Shown in pieces: positions 1-7,974 of a stretch of 23,330 nucleotides of DNA. Each line of letters opens with the position of its first letter. The first letter of the stretch is position 1. The stretch is taken from contig NZ_AP026565.1 in the NCBI RefSeq assembly GCF_025997855.1, positions 1-23,330 of the forward strand, read 5' to 3'. The notes under the pieces are model-generated. The model ran no database searches and was not told the DNA's origin. It saw only the letters and a program-made list of their open reading frames with translations. The DNA is from Deinococcus aetherius. GTDB lineage: Bacteria; Deinococcota; Deinococci; Deinococcales; Deinococcaceae. The position numbers and the translations under genes were made by a program.

Positions 1-3
1 GTC

Positions 4-45
4 GGGATCACACCAGCAATTGCGCAGAAACAAACGCTAAGCCTC
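4..45. repeat. Left copy of ~42-bp imperfect inverted repeat flanking the kinase gene
   Basis: This segment pairs, as reverse complement, with 2985-3025. By-eye alignment gives about 34 matches in 42 columns with one single-base gap. The best conserved blocks are GGGATCAC at the outer end and AACAAACGCT followed by AGCCTC at the inner end. The inner end touches the stop codon of the kinase gene at 44-46. The pair could be the ends of a transposase-less mobile unit or relics of two insertion-sequence ends. I do not recognise the family. Confidence 0.6.
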
Positions 46-2860
46 AAGCCCCCGGGAGGGTGAAGAAGAAGGTAGAGCCCTGCCCCAGCGTGCTCTCCAG
101 CCACAACCGCCCGCCGTGCCGTTCCACGATCTTCTTGCATACCGCCAATCCGATCCCCGTGCCCTCGTACTCCTCCCGCCCGTGCAGCCGCTGGAAGATC
201 ACGAAAATGCGCTCGAAGTATTGCGGCTCGATCCCGATCCCATTGTCCGAGACGGCAAAGCGCCACACCCGGCCCTCCCGCTCGGCCGAGACGTGGACCT
301 GTGGGGCCACGCCCTCCCGGCGGTATTTGAGCCCGTTGGCGATCAGGTTTTGCAGGAGCTGATCAAGTTGCTGGGCGTCCGCGACGACCCGCGGCAACTC
401 GCCGTGCGTCACGCTCGCCCCCAGCGCCTCGATCTCGGGCTGGAGCCGCCCCAACACCGTACCCAGCACGGCCCCGGCGTCGGTGAAGCGGAGGGGTCGT
501 TGCTCGGTGTGCACCCGGGAAAAGGCGAGCAGGTCGTCCACCAGCCGCTTCATGTGCTCCCCGCTCTTCTTGATCTGCCGCAGGTACAGCCGCCCGCGCT
601 CGTCGAGCTGTGGGCCGTACTTGCGGTCGATGACCCCGGCAAAGCTCGTCACTGCCCGGATCGGCGCTTGCAGGTCGTGCGAGGCGATGTACGCAAACTG
701 TTCCAACTCCTTGTTGCTGCGCTCCAGCTCCTCCGTGCGCTGCGCCAGTTGCCGGACGCCCTGGGCACGTTCCAGCGCCAAACCCAGGCTGCGCACCACC
801 GTTTCCAGCACCGCCCGGTCCGCCGCACTCCATACCCGCCCCTCGAACAGGCCCACACCGAACACCCCAACGGCGGCGCCGTTCACCACCAGCGGCAGCG
901 TCGCCACGGCCTGCACGTGCCGCACCATCTTCGCGGGCGTGTCCGCGCCCTGTGGGTAGGCGTCCTGATACAGGGGCTGCCCGGTGTCGAACGGCGTGAG
1001 CAGCGAGGGGGTCTCGCGCGGCAGGCCCGCGTCCACCGCCGCCTGCAACTCGGGGGAGCCGTGCGAGTCCACCTGGGACCGCACCCGCCACAGACCGTGC
1101 TCCAGTTCGTAGTACACCGCGAAGCCCGGCGGCAGAAGGGAGCGCACGATCTCCTGCGCACGCCGGATCAGGGCGCCCGGTTCACCGTGCAGCGTCAGGT
1201 CGCGGCTGAGTTCCGCAAAGGCTTCCAGCGTCCGGGTGCGGGCGCTCAGTTCCACGTTCTGCTCGGCCAGCCGCCGGGTCTGCTCGGCGCGCTCCACGGC
1301 CAGGGTAAGGCTGTGGCCGACGGCCCGGACGATGGCCCGGTCCCGCTCCACCCAGCGCGAGGTGCTCTTGAACCCCATCGTGAAAAAGCCGCGGACCTCA
1401 CCCCCCACGATGACCGGGTACGCCGCGACCGTGCCGTAGTCGCCACTATCCTCGATGCCCTCGTGCTCGGCATCCCAGCTCTCGGTGAAGATGAGTGCAC
1501 GTTCGCGCAGCAGGTTGACGATGAAGGGCGTGTCGCTGGGGAGCCCCGCTTGCAGCGCGGCGATGAAGTCGGGCTGGGTATTGAGATTGCTCGTCCACGT
1601 CCGCAACTTCCAGAGATCGCCCTCGCGCTCGTAGTACCCGCCGATCCCCTCTGTGAACCGCGCCTGGATCACGTTCACCGCCTGCCCGGCGAGGGTGATC
1701 ACGTCCGTCTCGGTGCTGGCGGCCTCGGTAAAAGCCGCAAACGCTTCCTGGGCCCGGGCGTCCTCCTCGATGCGCCGGGTGCGTTCCTCAGCGTCCCGCT
1801 GGGCCTGGGCGCGTTCCAGCGCTAGGGTGAGGGTGCGGCCCACCGCGCGAAAGACCGCCTGGTCCCGCGCCTGCCACTGCCGGCTCTCCCGGATGCCCAA
1901 CCCCAGGATGGCGCGCACCTCGCCGCCCACGATGATTGGGGTGTGCGCCGCCGTTCCGTACACTTCGTTGCGGTCCACCTGTTGCTGTTCCGGGTCCAGG
2001 GCGGTGGTGAACACCGGCTGACGGGCTTGCAGGGTGCTGGCGATAAAGGAGGTGCTGCTGGGGACGCCCGCGGTCAGGAGGGCGATGAAGTCCTCGCCGA
2101 GGTCCTCACTCCACGCACGCAGCGTCCACAGCTCGCCCTCCGGCTCGTAGTACACGACGCTCCCGTCCGGGAATTGAGCGCGGAGCGCCGTGATGGCTTG
2201 CCGGGCGAGGGAGAGCAAGTCGGTGTCCTGGCCGGCCGCCTCACTGAAGGCGACAAAGGCCTCGTAGGCGCGGGCATTCCAGTCCAACATTTGGGTCCGC
2301 GTGTGCAACTCATGTTGCAAGCGAGTGTTCAGCCGGACCCGCCCGAGCGCGAGGGCGCACTGCGCGGCGAGGGTGCGCAGGAAGCGCTGCTCTTCCGGGG
2401 TGAAGGTGTGAGGCTCCTGGAAGTCGAGGATCAGGGTGCCCAGCGGTCGTTCGTCGAGGAACATCGGCAACACGGCGGTGGCCACGGCCGCCACGCCGCC
2501 GGTGCGGGCCTCCAGCTCGGGGTAGGCCCGCACCAGGTCGCCCTCGTGCTCGAAGAAGAGGGGTTCGTGACGCTTCAAGGCGTCTCCGGCAGGGACGTTG
2601 CCATCAAGGGGTCCGTCCTGCCAGAGGGTCTGAGCACCTTCCTCGTCTCCCTGAGTGGCCGCGAGGTTCAGGCGTATGCCGGCTTCGTCCACGAGGAGGA
2701 CCGCACCCGCGACGGCCTCCAGGGCTTCGCGGGCGGGGGTGAGCACCACCCCGAACACGTCGTTTTGGGTGCGGGCGGTCGCCAGGGCCTCGGTGACCGT
2801 CTGGAGACGCTCGCTCAGGGAAAGCGGTGACGTGGGGGGTGCCTCGGGTTGGCTGGACAC
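44..2860 (-). CDS. Multi-GAF sensor histidine kinase
   Basis: A predicted cytosolic two-component sensor kinase of 938 aa. Four GAF-type modules lie at roughly residues 25-175, 200-350, 370-525 and 545-700. A HisKA dimerisation domain follows (H-box SHDLQAP, phospho-acceptor His728), then a HATPase_c domain with N-box Asn842, G1 box DNGIG at 872-876 and G2 box GTGIG at 900-904, all intact. There is no transmembrane segment and no receiver. The second and third GAFs are closely similar to each other and to a GAF of the kinase at 7975-10236, so the modules have duplicated. The C-terminal half resembles the bacteriophytochrome-like kinases common in Deinococcus, but I see no clear chromophore-binding signature, so the ligand is unknown. 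The GTG start is supported by TATCTT (2867-2872, minus strand) 6 nt upstream, a leaderless arrangement. No response regulator is adjacent. Confidence 0.93.
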   Translation of the reverse strand: MSSQPEAPPTSPLSLSERLQTVTEALATARTQNDVFGVVLTPAREALEAVAGAVLLVDEAGIRLNLAATQGDEEGAQTLWQDGPLDGNVPAGDALKRHEPLFFEHEGDLVRAYPELEARTGGVAAVATAVLPMFLDERPLGTLILDFQEPHTFTPEEQRFLRTLAAQCALALGRVRLNTRLQHELHTRTQMLDWNARAYEAFVAFSEAAGQDTDLLSLARQAITALRAQFPDGSVVYYEPEGELWTLRAWSEDLGEDFIALLTAGVPSSTSFIASTLQARQPVFTTALDPEQQQVDRNEVYGTAAHTPIIVGGEVRAILGLGIRESRQWQARDQAVFRAVGRTLTLALERAQAQRDAEERTRRIEEDARAQEAFAAFTEAASTETDVITLAGQAVNVIQARFTEGIGGYYEREGDLWKLRTWTSNLNTQPDFIAALQAGLPSDTPFIVNLLRERALIFTESWDAEHEGIEDSGDYGTVAAYPVIVGGEVRGFFTMGFKSTSRWVERDRAIVRAVGHSLTLAVERAEQTRRLAEQNVELSARTRTLEAFAELSRDLTLHGEPGALIRRAQEIVRSLLPPGFAVYYELEHGLWRVRSQVDSHGSPELQAAVDAGLPRETPSLLTPFDTGQPLYQDAYPQGADTPAKMVRHVQAVATLPLVVNGAAVGVFGVGLFEGRVWSAADRAVLETVVRSLGLALERAQGVRQLAQRTEELERSNKELEQFAYIASHDLQAPIRAVTSFAGVIDRKYGPQLDERGRLYLRQIKKSGEHMKRLVDDLLAFSRVHTEQRPLRFTDAGAVLGTVLGRLQPEIEALGASVTHGELPRVVADAQQLDQLLQNLIANGLKYRREGVAPQVHVSAEREGRVWRFAVSDNGIGIEPQYFERIFVIFQRLHGREEYEGTGIGLAVCKKIVERHGGRLWLESTLGQGSTFFFTLPGA

Positions 2861-2866
2861 CCCGTC

Positions 2867-2872
2867 AAGATA
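2867..2872 (-). promoter_or_regulatory. Putative leaderless -10 element (TATCTT) of the GAF kinase gene
   Basis: On the minus strand TATCTT lies 6 nt before the GTG start, and no Shine-Dalgarno sequence is present. This matches the TANNNT-at-the-start-codon layout seen at seven other genes here. No convincing -35 box is visible. Confidence 0.45.
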
Positions 2873-2984
2873 CTGAGCGGCACACGCGAGAACGCCATGC
2901 CTTCACACGGTCGCCTTCGCCCATGCAGGGCGTCTTGCGTTCGTTCGCGGAGCCAACCCCGGTAGGGGGAAGGCGGGCCGCTGG

Positions 2985-3025
2985 AGGCTAAGCGTTTGTT
3001 TCCGCGTCACTACTGGCGTGATCCC
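2985..3025. repeat. Right copy of ~42-bp imperfect inverted repeat flanking the kinase gene
   Basis: Reverse complement of 4-45 with about 81% identity by eye. The inner end begins GAGGCTAAGCG and the outer end is GTGATCCC. Together with the left copy it brackets a ~3.0-kb segment holding only the kinase gene. Confidence 0.6.
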
Positions 3026-3123
3026 TAGTCGAGGCATTTCTGGCAGCACCGCCTTAACCTCGTGTCCCCAAATGCTCTGTGGCTGTCAAGCCCCTAAGGT
3101 GGGCGGAAGCGGGTGTTATCAGT

Positions 3124-3128
3124 TATTA
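3124..3128. repeat. Target-site duplication TATTA, left
   Basis: Five bases directly outside the left terminal repeat of the IS element, identical to 4006-4010. Confidence 0.7.
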
Positions 3129-4005
<877 letters not shown>

Positions 4006-4010
4006 TATTA
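4006..4010. repeat. Target-site duplication TATTA, right
   Basis: Five bases directly outside the right terminal repeat, identical to 3124-3128. Confidence 0.7.
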
Positions 4011-4125
4011 CATTCAACTTGTAATCAATGTAGACATTATGCTTTTTACTGGGGCGTGTCCTCGACAGTTTCTTTTAGCTCTTCTATATAAGGATGTTTA
4101 TAGTCAATAGGAACAGACATACGCA

Positions 4126-5133
4126 TTATAGCCTGAACGTTGACAGTAATAAGGGCCTCAAAACCTCTACTGCCTTCTGTTCAAATTTTACTGCGTTGTC
4201 CATTACGAAGTGCCCGTTGTTCTTAGGTCCATTCCAAGCTTCTTCAACCGTATTGAGGTCATATAGCCCTATTGGCTCTTGTGAATCCATATACTTTCCC
4301 AGAATTTTACGCTTATGTATGTCGTGTAGACAACCAAGCATGGACAACACGATTTTTGATCTTAGTGCAATCTGCTTTTTCTCTGTAAAAGTAACGACCC
4401 TTTGGGTTATTATATTACTTTTGCCGGAGACTTCAGTCAGTCTCAAATGTTTGAAGGCATAATCAGTATCAAACAGAGCGAACCTCCCTCCATCCTCTAA
4501 TCCCAAAGAGAGATCACCGCTAGAAGTCACGCCCCTATTACCATGTTTTATGGAGTTATAGCTATTTTTGTAATACTCGTCTAAATAATCGCTAACGGCA
4601 TAAGATATAGTTCTATAAAAAGGTAGGATGACTAGCTCTTTGTATTTTTCATCGGCAGGAATGAAGTAGCAGATATGTTGAACAAGTCCGACTATGTTGC
4701 CCGATATAGATATTTTCTCTCCGCTGGTGTCAAAAACGTCGCCTTCCTTCAATTTTTCAGCAAAGGCGCTGGCATTTTTCGGGTACGTCATCATCATAAC
4801 AATTGGCAGTATCCTTACATCCCTCGTGAAAGTCATCAAAAGTAGAATGAGGTACTCCAACAGCTCGAAGTAAAGCTGATGAATCATAACCACATATACT
4901 CTGGCTTTTTCTTCATCCTGTTCGTTCTGATAAGCTTCTTCATACAACTTCAATTTCATCGAAAACATTTGGGTGTTTAAATGATCTCTAGCGTAGGACT
5001 TAAGCTCAGCTATATGATCCACGGACCACCACACAAACCTTTTATTTAAATAGTCCACTCCTAAACCTTTGTATTCAAAAGAGCTACCCGAAGCATCATT
5101 TTCGGTGGTCACAAGCCCTCCTTGCACAGCCAT
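4126..5133 (-). CDS. AT-rich orphan protein, function unknown
   Basis: A 335-aa protein that I do not recognise. It is predicted soluble and largely helical, with two hydrophobic patches (about residues 80-115 and 145-180) too interrupted to call as membrane spans. A YNSIKHGNRG stretch near residue 192 resembles the N-x-x-K-H-G signature seen in various uncharacterised helical, HEPN-like proteins. That resemblance is only suggestive. Base composition is clearly AT-rich and codons often end in A or T, unlike every neighbour, which indicates recent horizontal transfer. The ATG at 5133 is preferred over a TTG at 5142 because TATAGT and TATAAT boxes precede it. It is a single gene next to an IS element, a setting common for accessory or defence genes, but nothing proves that role. 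Confidence 0.75.
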   Translation of the reverse strand: MAVQGGLVTTENDASGSSFEYKGLGVDYLNKRFVWWSVDHIAELKSYARDHLNTQMFSMKLKLYEEAYQNEQDEEKARVYVVMIHQLYFELLEYLILLLMTFTRDVRILPIVMMMTYPKNASAFAEKLKEGDVFDTSGEKISISGNIVGLVQHICYFIPADEKYKELVILPFYRTISYAVSDYLDEYYKNSYNSIKHGNRGVTSSGDLSLGLEDGGRFALFDTDYAFKHLRLTEVSGKSNIITQRVVTFTEKKQIALRSKIVLSMLGCLHDIHKRKILGKYMDSQEPIGLYDLNTVEEAWNGPKNNGHFVMDNAVKFEQKAVEVLRPLLLSTFRL

Positions 5134-5173
5134 TCTTGACAACTATAGACAAACTCGCCGTGACTTCCACCAA

Positions 5174-5179
5174 ATTATA
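5174..5179 (-). promoter_or_regulatory. Consensus -10 box TATAAT of the AT-rich gene
   Basis: A perfect TATAAT on the minus strand about 40 bp before the ATG at 5133. No good -35 hexamer is found at 16-18 bp. A second candidate, TATAGT, lies 8 nt before the ATG. Confidence 0.4.
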
Positions 5180-5194
5180 GACGCCAGCGAGCTA

Positions 5195-5365
5195 CTTAAG
5201 ATGGCTTAGGCAAAAAGCTTATAGTGGGGCTTATAACCCTGTAAACTCGTCTGCCCCTAATGGTGCGGGGTGCATTATCCCTCGTAATTTTTAGAGACTT
5301 CTTCTCGGCCCTGCTGTGGGGTCGTTTTTCTAGGCTTCCTCGTTCTCACGCCTGCGCTGTTGGGG
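5195..5365. other. Intergenic region with a short direct repeat
   Basis: I see no gene. GCTTATA occurs twice within 25 bp near 5217-5240, flanking a G-rich run. Composition changes here from AT-rich to GC-rich, marking one edge of the acquired segment. Confidence 0.4.
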
Positions 5366-6712
5366 TTAGCGTAGTCGAGCGACGAGGAGTGCGGCGGGGT
5401 TCCGTAACCCCCCCCACTCGCGGCGGTCGGCGTCGAGGCGCGCAAGCTGAGCGGCGAGTTGCTGCAAGCCCTGGCGGCCTTCGACGCTGGCGTGGTAGGC
5501 GTCCCAGATCAGGCGGCAGTACCAGCGCCGGGAGTGCCGGTCGTGGAGCTGGCGGGCGAGCGCGGCGCCCAGCATCCCGACCAGGGCGGCCCGCTTGGTG
5601 GGGTGGGCATTGAGCACCAGCGGGAGGGCGTACACCACGTCCCGCACGGTCTTGGGCTCGGCGGGCGGGAAAATGCCCGGGTCATCTTCTAACGGGGCAT
5701 TGGTGATACCTGGAGTAACGGCCCAGTCCTTGAGCATCTGCACCCACACCCCCCCCTGAGTGGGGGAAGTTGACCCGGGCATATTTTTCTGACTCTCCTG
5801 ACGGGCTTTCTCCTCTTCCTTCTGAGCGGCCTTCAGGATCGCCCAGGCGGTGCGCCCCGCCTTGCGGTCGGCGTCGAGGTCGCGCCAGTGGTGGGCGAGG
5901 TCGTCATAGACCAGGTGCGCTTGGTGGCCGCCCTGAAGGCGCACGGCGTAGAGCATCCCATCCACGGCGGTCACGGTCTGACCGTCCCGGGTCATGTTCG
6001 AGTAGTGCGGGCGGCGGTCGCAGTACCCCAGGGCCTTGAGCTGGTCGGTCCACCGCCGCACGGTCTTCACGTCCACTGTAAGGGCCTTGGCAAGCAGTTC
6101 CTGGCTCAGGTGAAAGACGATCTGGCTGGGCGTCACCCGGTAGCCCCGGGCCTTGAGGACGTAACGGGCGATCTGGTCGAACAGGCGGGCCAGCCGTCCG
6201 GCCCCCTCGGTCCTGGCCCCCCGACCGCGCTTCGGGTGCAGGGCGGCCAGGTCCAGCAGCTCGTCGAGGTCGGGCACGTCCGGCGCCGGTTCGGGCTCCG
6301 GCTCCTGCACCTCGCGGACCTGGCGCACGATCACCCGCGCCGAGGCGCTGTAGGCCTCCCTGACGCCCGGCGGCAACTCGTGAGGGGGAGAGGTCGGGTC
6401 GGCCTCGCGCCGGGCCTGCTCGTGGCTCCTGCGCTGTTCCTCGCGGTTCGAGTGAAGGTTGGTGGCGATCTCCTGCACCGTCCGCACTCGGGGAAGGTCG
6501 GTGCCCAGCGCCGCGCCGTGGTCCGCCAGCGGGAGAGCGCCTGCATCCTCCTCCGGCGCGGCGCTGGCCCTGGCGGCGAGGGCGGTGCGGGCCATCTCCA
6601 GATAGCGGGCCGTGCGGTCCTGGCGCTGCTGGTGTGTTTCCTCAGTCCTCTGGCGGGCTGCCACGGTGGCGGCCGACAAACGGGTGTGCAAGGTAAGCCC
6701 CTTTGCACCCAT
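5366..6712 (-). CDS. HTH protein, possible plasmid replication initiator
   Basis: A 448-aa hydrophilic protein with a charged, Arg/Glu-rich N-terminal third (likely coiled or disordered). A winged-helix-like DNA-binding segment lies around residues 190-240, where TPSQIVFHLSQ, LLAKALTVDVKTVRRW and LKALGY fit a helix-turn-helix. A helical C-terminal domain follows. The ATG at 6712 has a G-rich run just upstream. It lies 243 bp downstream of the tyrosine recombinase gene on the same strand, with a 10-bp inverted repeat between them. Pairing an HTH replication-type protein with a Xer-like recombinase is usual for plasmid maintenance, so a Rep role is proposed. A transcriptional regulator is the main alternative. 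The Rep call rests on context plus the HTH only. Confidence 0.6.
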   Translation of the reverse strand: MGAKGLTLHTRLSAATVAARQRTEETHQQRQDRTARYLEMARTALAARASAAPEEDAGALPLADHGAALGTDLPRVRTVQEIATNLHSNREEQRRSHEQARREADPTSPPHELPPGVREAYSASARVIVRQVREVQEPEPEPAPDVPDLDELLDLAALHPKRGRGARTEGAGRLARLFDQIARYVLKARGYRVTPSQIVFHLSQELLAKALTVDVKTVRRWTDQLKALGYCDRRPHYSNMTRDGQTVTAVDGMLYAVRLQGGHQAHLVYDDLAHHWRDLDADRKAGRTAWAILKAAQKEEEKARQESQKNMPGSTSPTQGGVWVQMLKDWAVTPGITNAPLEDDPGIFPPAEPKTVRDVVYALPLVLNAHPTKRAALVGMLGAALARQLHDRHSRRWYCRLIWDAYHASVEGRQGLQQLAAQLARLDADRREWGGLRNPAALLVARLR

Positions 6713-6759
6713 GCCCCCAATGCGTACACTGGAGGCCCAGGTGGACGCCTGGCCTGCTT

Positions 6760-6796
6760 GAACGTCGCCTATTCTTTGCCGGATCGGGCGACGTTC
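6760..6796. repeat. 10-bp perfect inverted repeat upstream of the putative rep gene
   Basis: GAACGTCGCC (6760-6769) and GGCGACGTTC (6787-6796) are perfect complements separated by 17 bp, 48 bp before the start codon of the HTH gene. They could be an operator for autoregulation or a hairpin in the leader. Confidence 0.6.
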
Positions 6797-6882
6797 GCTT
6801 TTGCCGTGGGGCGTCTAAGGTGAGCTTACACGCTTACCAGTCAGGTGGTGTGGGGTTGCCGCAGCGGGCAGCCTGCATACAT

Positions 6883-6911
6883 TTGACTTTCCGCGTATAG
6901 GACGCTATATT
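6883..6911 (+). promoter_or_regulatory. Sigma70-type promoter reading toward the recombinase 3' end
   Basis: TTGACT (6883-6888) and TATATT (6906-6911) are exactly 17 bp apart on the plus strand, the best -35/-10 pair I found. No plus-strand gene follows. Transcription would start near 6918, run directly into the hairpin at 6922-6943 and then be antisense to the recombinase gene. It may make a short antisense RNA, or it may be coincidental. Confidence 0.4.
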
Positions 6912-6921
6912 CTTCAACATC

Positions 6922-6943
6922 AAGGTGGCCTCCGGGCCGCCTT
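6922..6943 (-). terminator. Hairpin downstream of the tyrosine recombinase gene
   Basis: A 9-bp stem (AAGGTGGCC with GGCCGCCTT, one T-G mismatch) closes a TCCG loop 13 nt past the recombinase stop. There is a short T run on the plus-strand side (TTTCTC) but none on the minus side, so intrinsic termination is plausible but not certain. Confidence 0.5.
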
Positions 6944-6955
6944 TCTCGTTGGCCC

Positions 6956-7909
6956 CTACCAATTGCCCAGGGCGTCGTGGAGGCGGTGATCGGACCATTT
7001 GGCGTAGACGCGGGTGGTTTCGATAGAGGCGTGGCCGAGGTGGCGGGCGGCCTCGTCGAGGCTGTGGCCCTCGCGGACTAGGCGGGTGCCCGCGTAGTGG
7101 CGCAGGGCGTGGTAGCCCTTGTTCTCGATCCCCGCCCGACGGCAGAGCGTGGCGAGGCGCTTGCGGGCGGCCTCCGAGCTGTTGCCGATCACCGGCCCCT
7201 CGTGCCCCTCCAGCGCCCCCAGGGCGGCCGTCAGGGAGCGCGACAGGCTCACCCGGCGGCTCTTGCCCCCCTTGCCGTGCCGGACGACCAGGGCGCGGGC
7301 GCTGAGGTCCACGTCGGCCCACTCCAGGGTCAGGGCCTCGGCGATCCGCAGCCCGGCGTGGCCGCACAGCAGCAGCAGCGCGCGCATCCGGGGGTCGGCG
7401 GCGTCGAGCAGCCGGGCGGTCTCATCCTCGGTGTAGGGCTGGCGCTTGTCCCAGGCGGGGGTGAGGTCCCGGGCGGCGCGCGCATCCACGAAGGGGTCGG
7501 CGCTCGTGGCGTCCGCCCACCGCAACGCCTGGTAGAGCGACCGCGCGCCCGCGAGCTTGACCCGCACCGTGGCGGGCGCGTAGCCCTGGGCCTCCAGATG
7601 GCGCAGGTACAGCGCCCCCACGTTCTTGCCAGGCCGCAGCAGGTCCACGGCGTGGTCGGTCGCGTAGGCGACGAAGGAGCGCACGGCCTCCCGGTACATC
7701 AGCAGCGTCTTGGGACTGATCCGCGCACCCGAGCGGCCATAGGTCGCCAGGTACGCCTCGGCCAGGTTCCAGAGCACCGTCGCCGCCTTGTCGCGGGCCG
7801 CCTCCGCCGCGCGCCGCTTGAGTTCGCCGGGGTGCAGGCTGGCGAAGGGGGAAACGCGGGCCACGAGGTCGCCCCGGTAGAGGTCGAGGGCGGTGGTGGG
7901 GGGGGTCAC
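6956..7909 (-). CDS. Tyrosine-type site-specific recombinase (Xer/integrase family)
   Basis: A 317-aa DNA breaking-rejoining enzyme. The N-terminal SAM-like core-binding domain covers about residues 40-145. The catalytic domain covers 155-310 with the full active-site set: Arg188 (HAGLR), Lys213 (HGKGGK), His267-x-x-Arg270 (HALR), His293 (HLGH) and the nucleophile Tyr302 (VYAKW). It is probably a plasmid-borne resolvase of dimers or an integrase. The short XerC/D-like size favours the former. The GTG start has TATAAC close upstream but no Shine-Dalgarno, so a short or leaderless transcript is likely. The neighbouring putative replication gene supports a maintenance role. No attachment site could be recognised with confidence. 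Confidence 0.92.
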   Translation of the reverse strand: MTPPTTALDLYRGDLVARVSPFASLHPGELKRRAAEAARDKAATVLWNLAEAYLATYGRSGARISPKTLLMYREAVRSFVAYATDHAVDLLRPGKNVGALYLRHLEAQGYAPATVRVKLAGARSLYQALRWADATSADPFVDARAARDLTPAWDKRQPYTEDETARLLDAADPRMRALLLLCGHAGLRIAEALTLEWADVDLSARALVVRHGKGGKSRRVSLSRSLTAALGALEGHEGPVIGNSSEAARKRLATLCRRAGIENKGYHALRHYAGTRLVREGHSLDEAARHLGHASIETTRVYAKWSDHRLHDALGNW

Positions 7910-7974
7910 AGGGTTGTTATAACTCCACTTGGACCAACTAGGGTTGGCAGAGAAACGCCGCGGTTCGGTGAGGA

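Larger units (their letters stand above)
2873..3128. other. Intergenic stretch between kinase and IS element
   Basis: I see no gene here. It holds the presumed upstream region of the kinase gene, the right copy of the inverted repeat (2985-3025) and the left insertion flank of the IS element. Joining its right end to the base after 4010, with one TATTA removed, reconstructs the pre-insertion site. Confidence 0.5.

Noticed and set aside
116..1825. Long plus-strand open frame opposite the first kinase
   Set aside because: It is a GC-rich shadow: the minus-strand frame has complete kinase domains, and the plus translation is Arg/His/Pro/Gly-rich without any motif.
44..2860. True bacteriophytochrome call for the first kinase
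   Set aside because: The kinase core is similar, but I see no biliverdin-binding Cys or PHY-domain signature, so only GAF-kinase is claimed.
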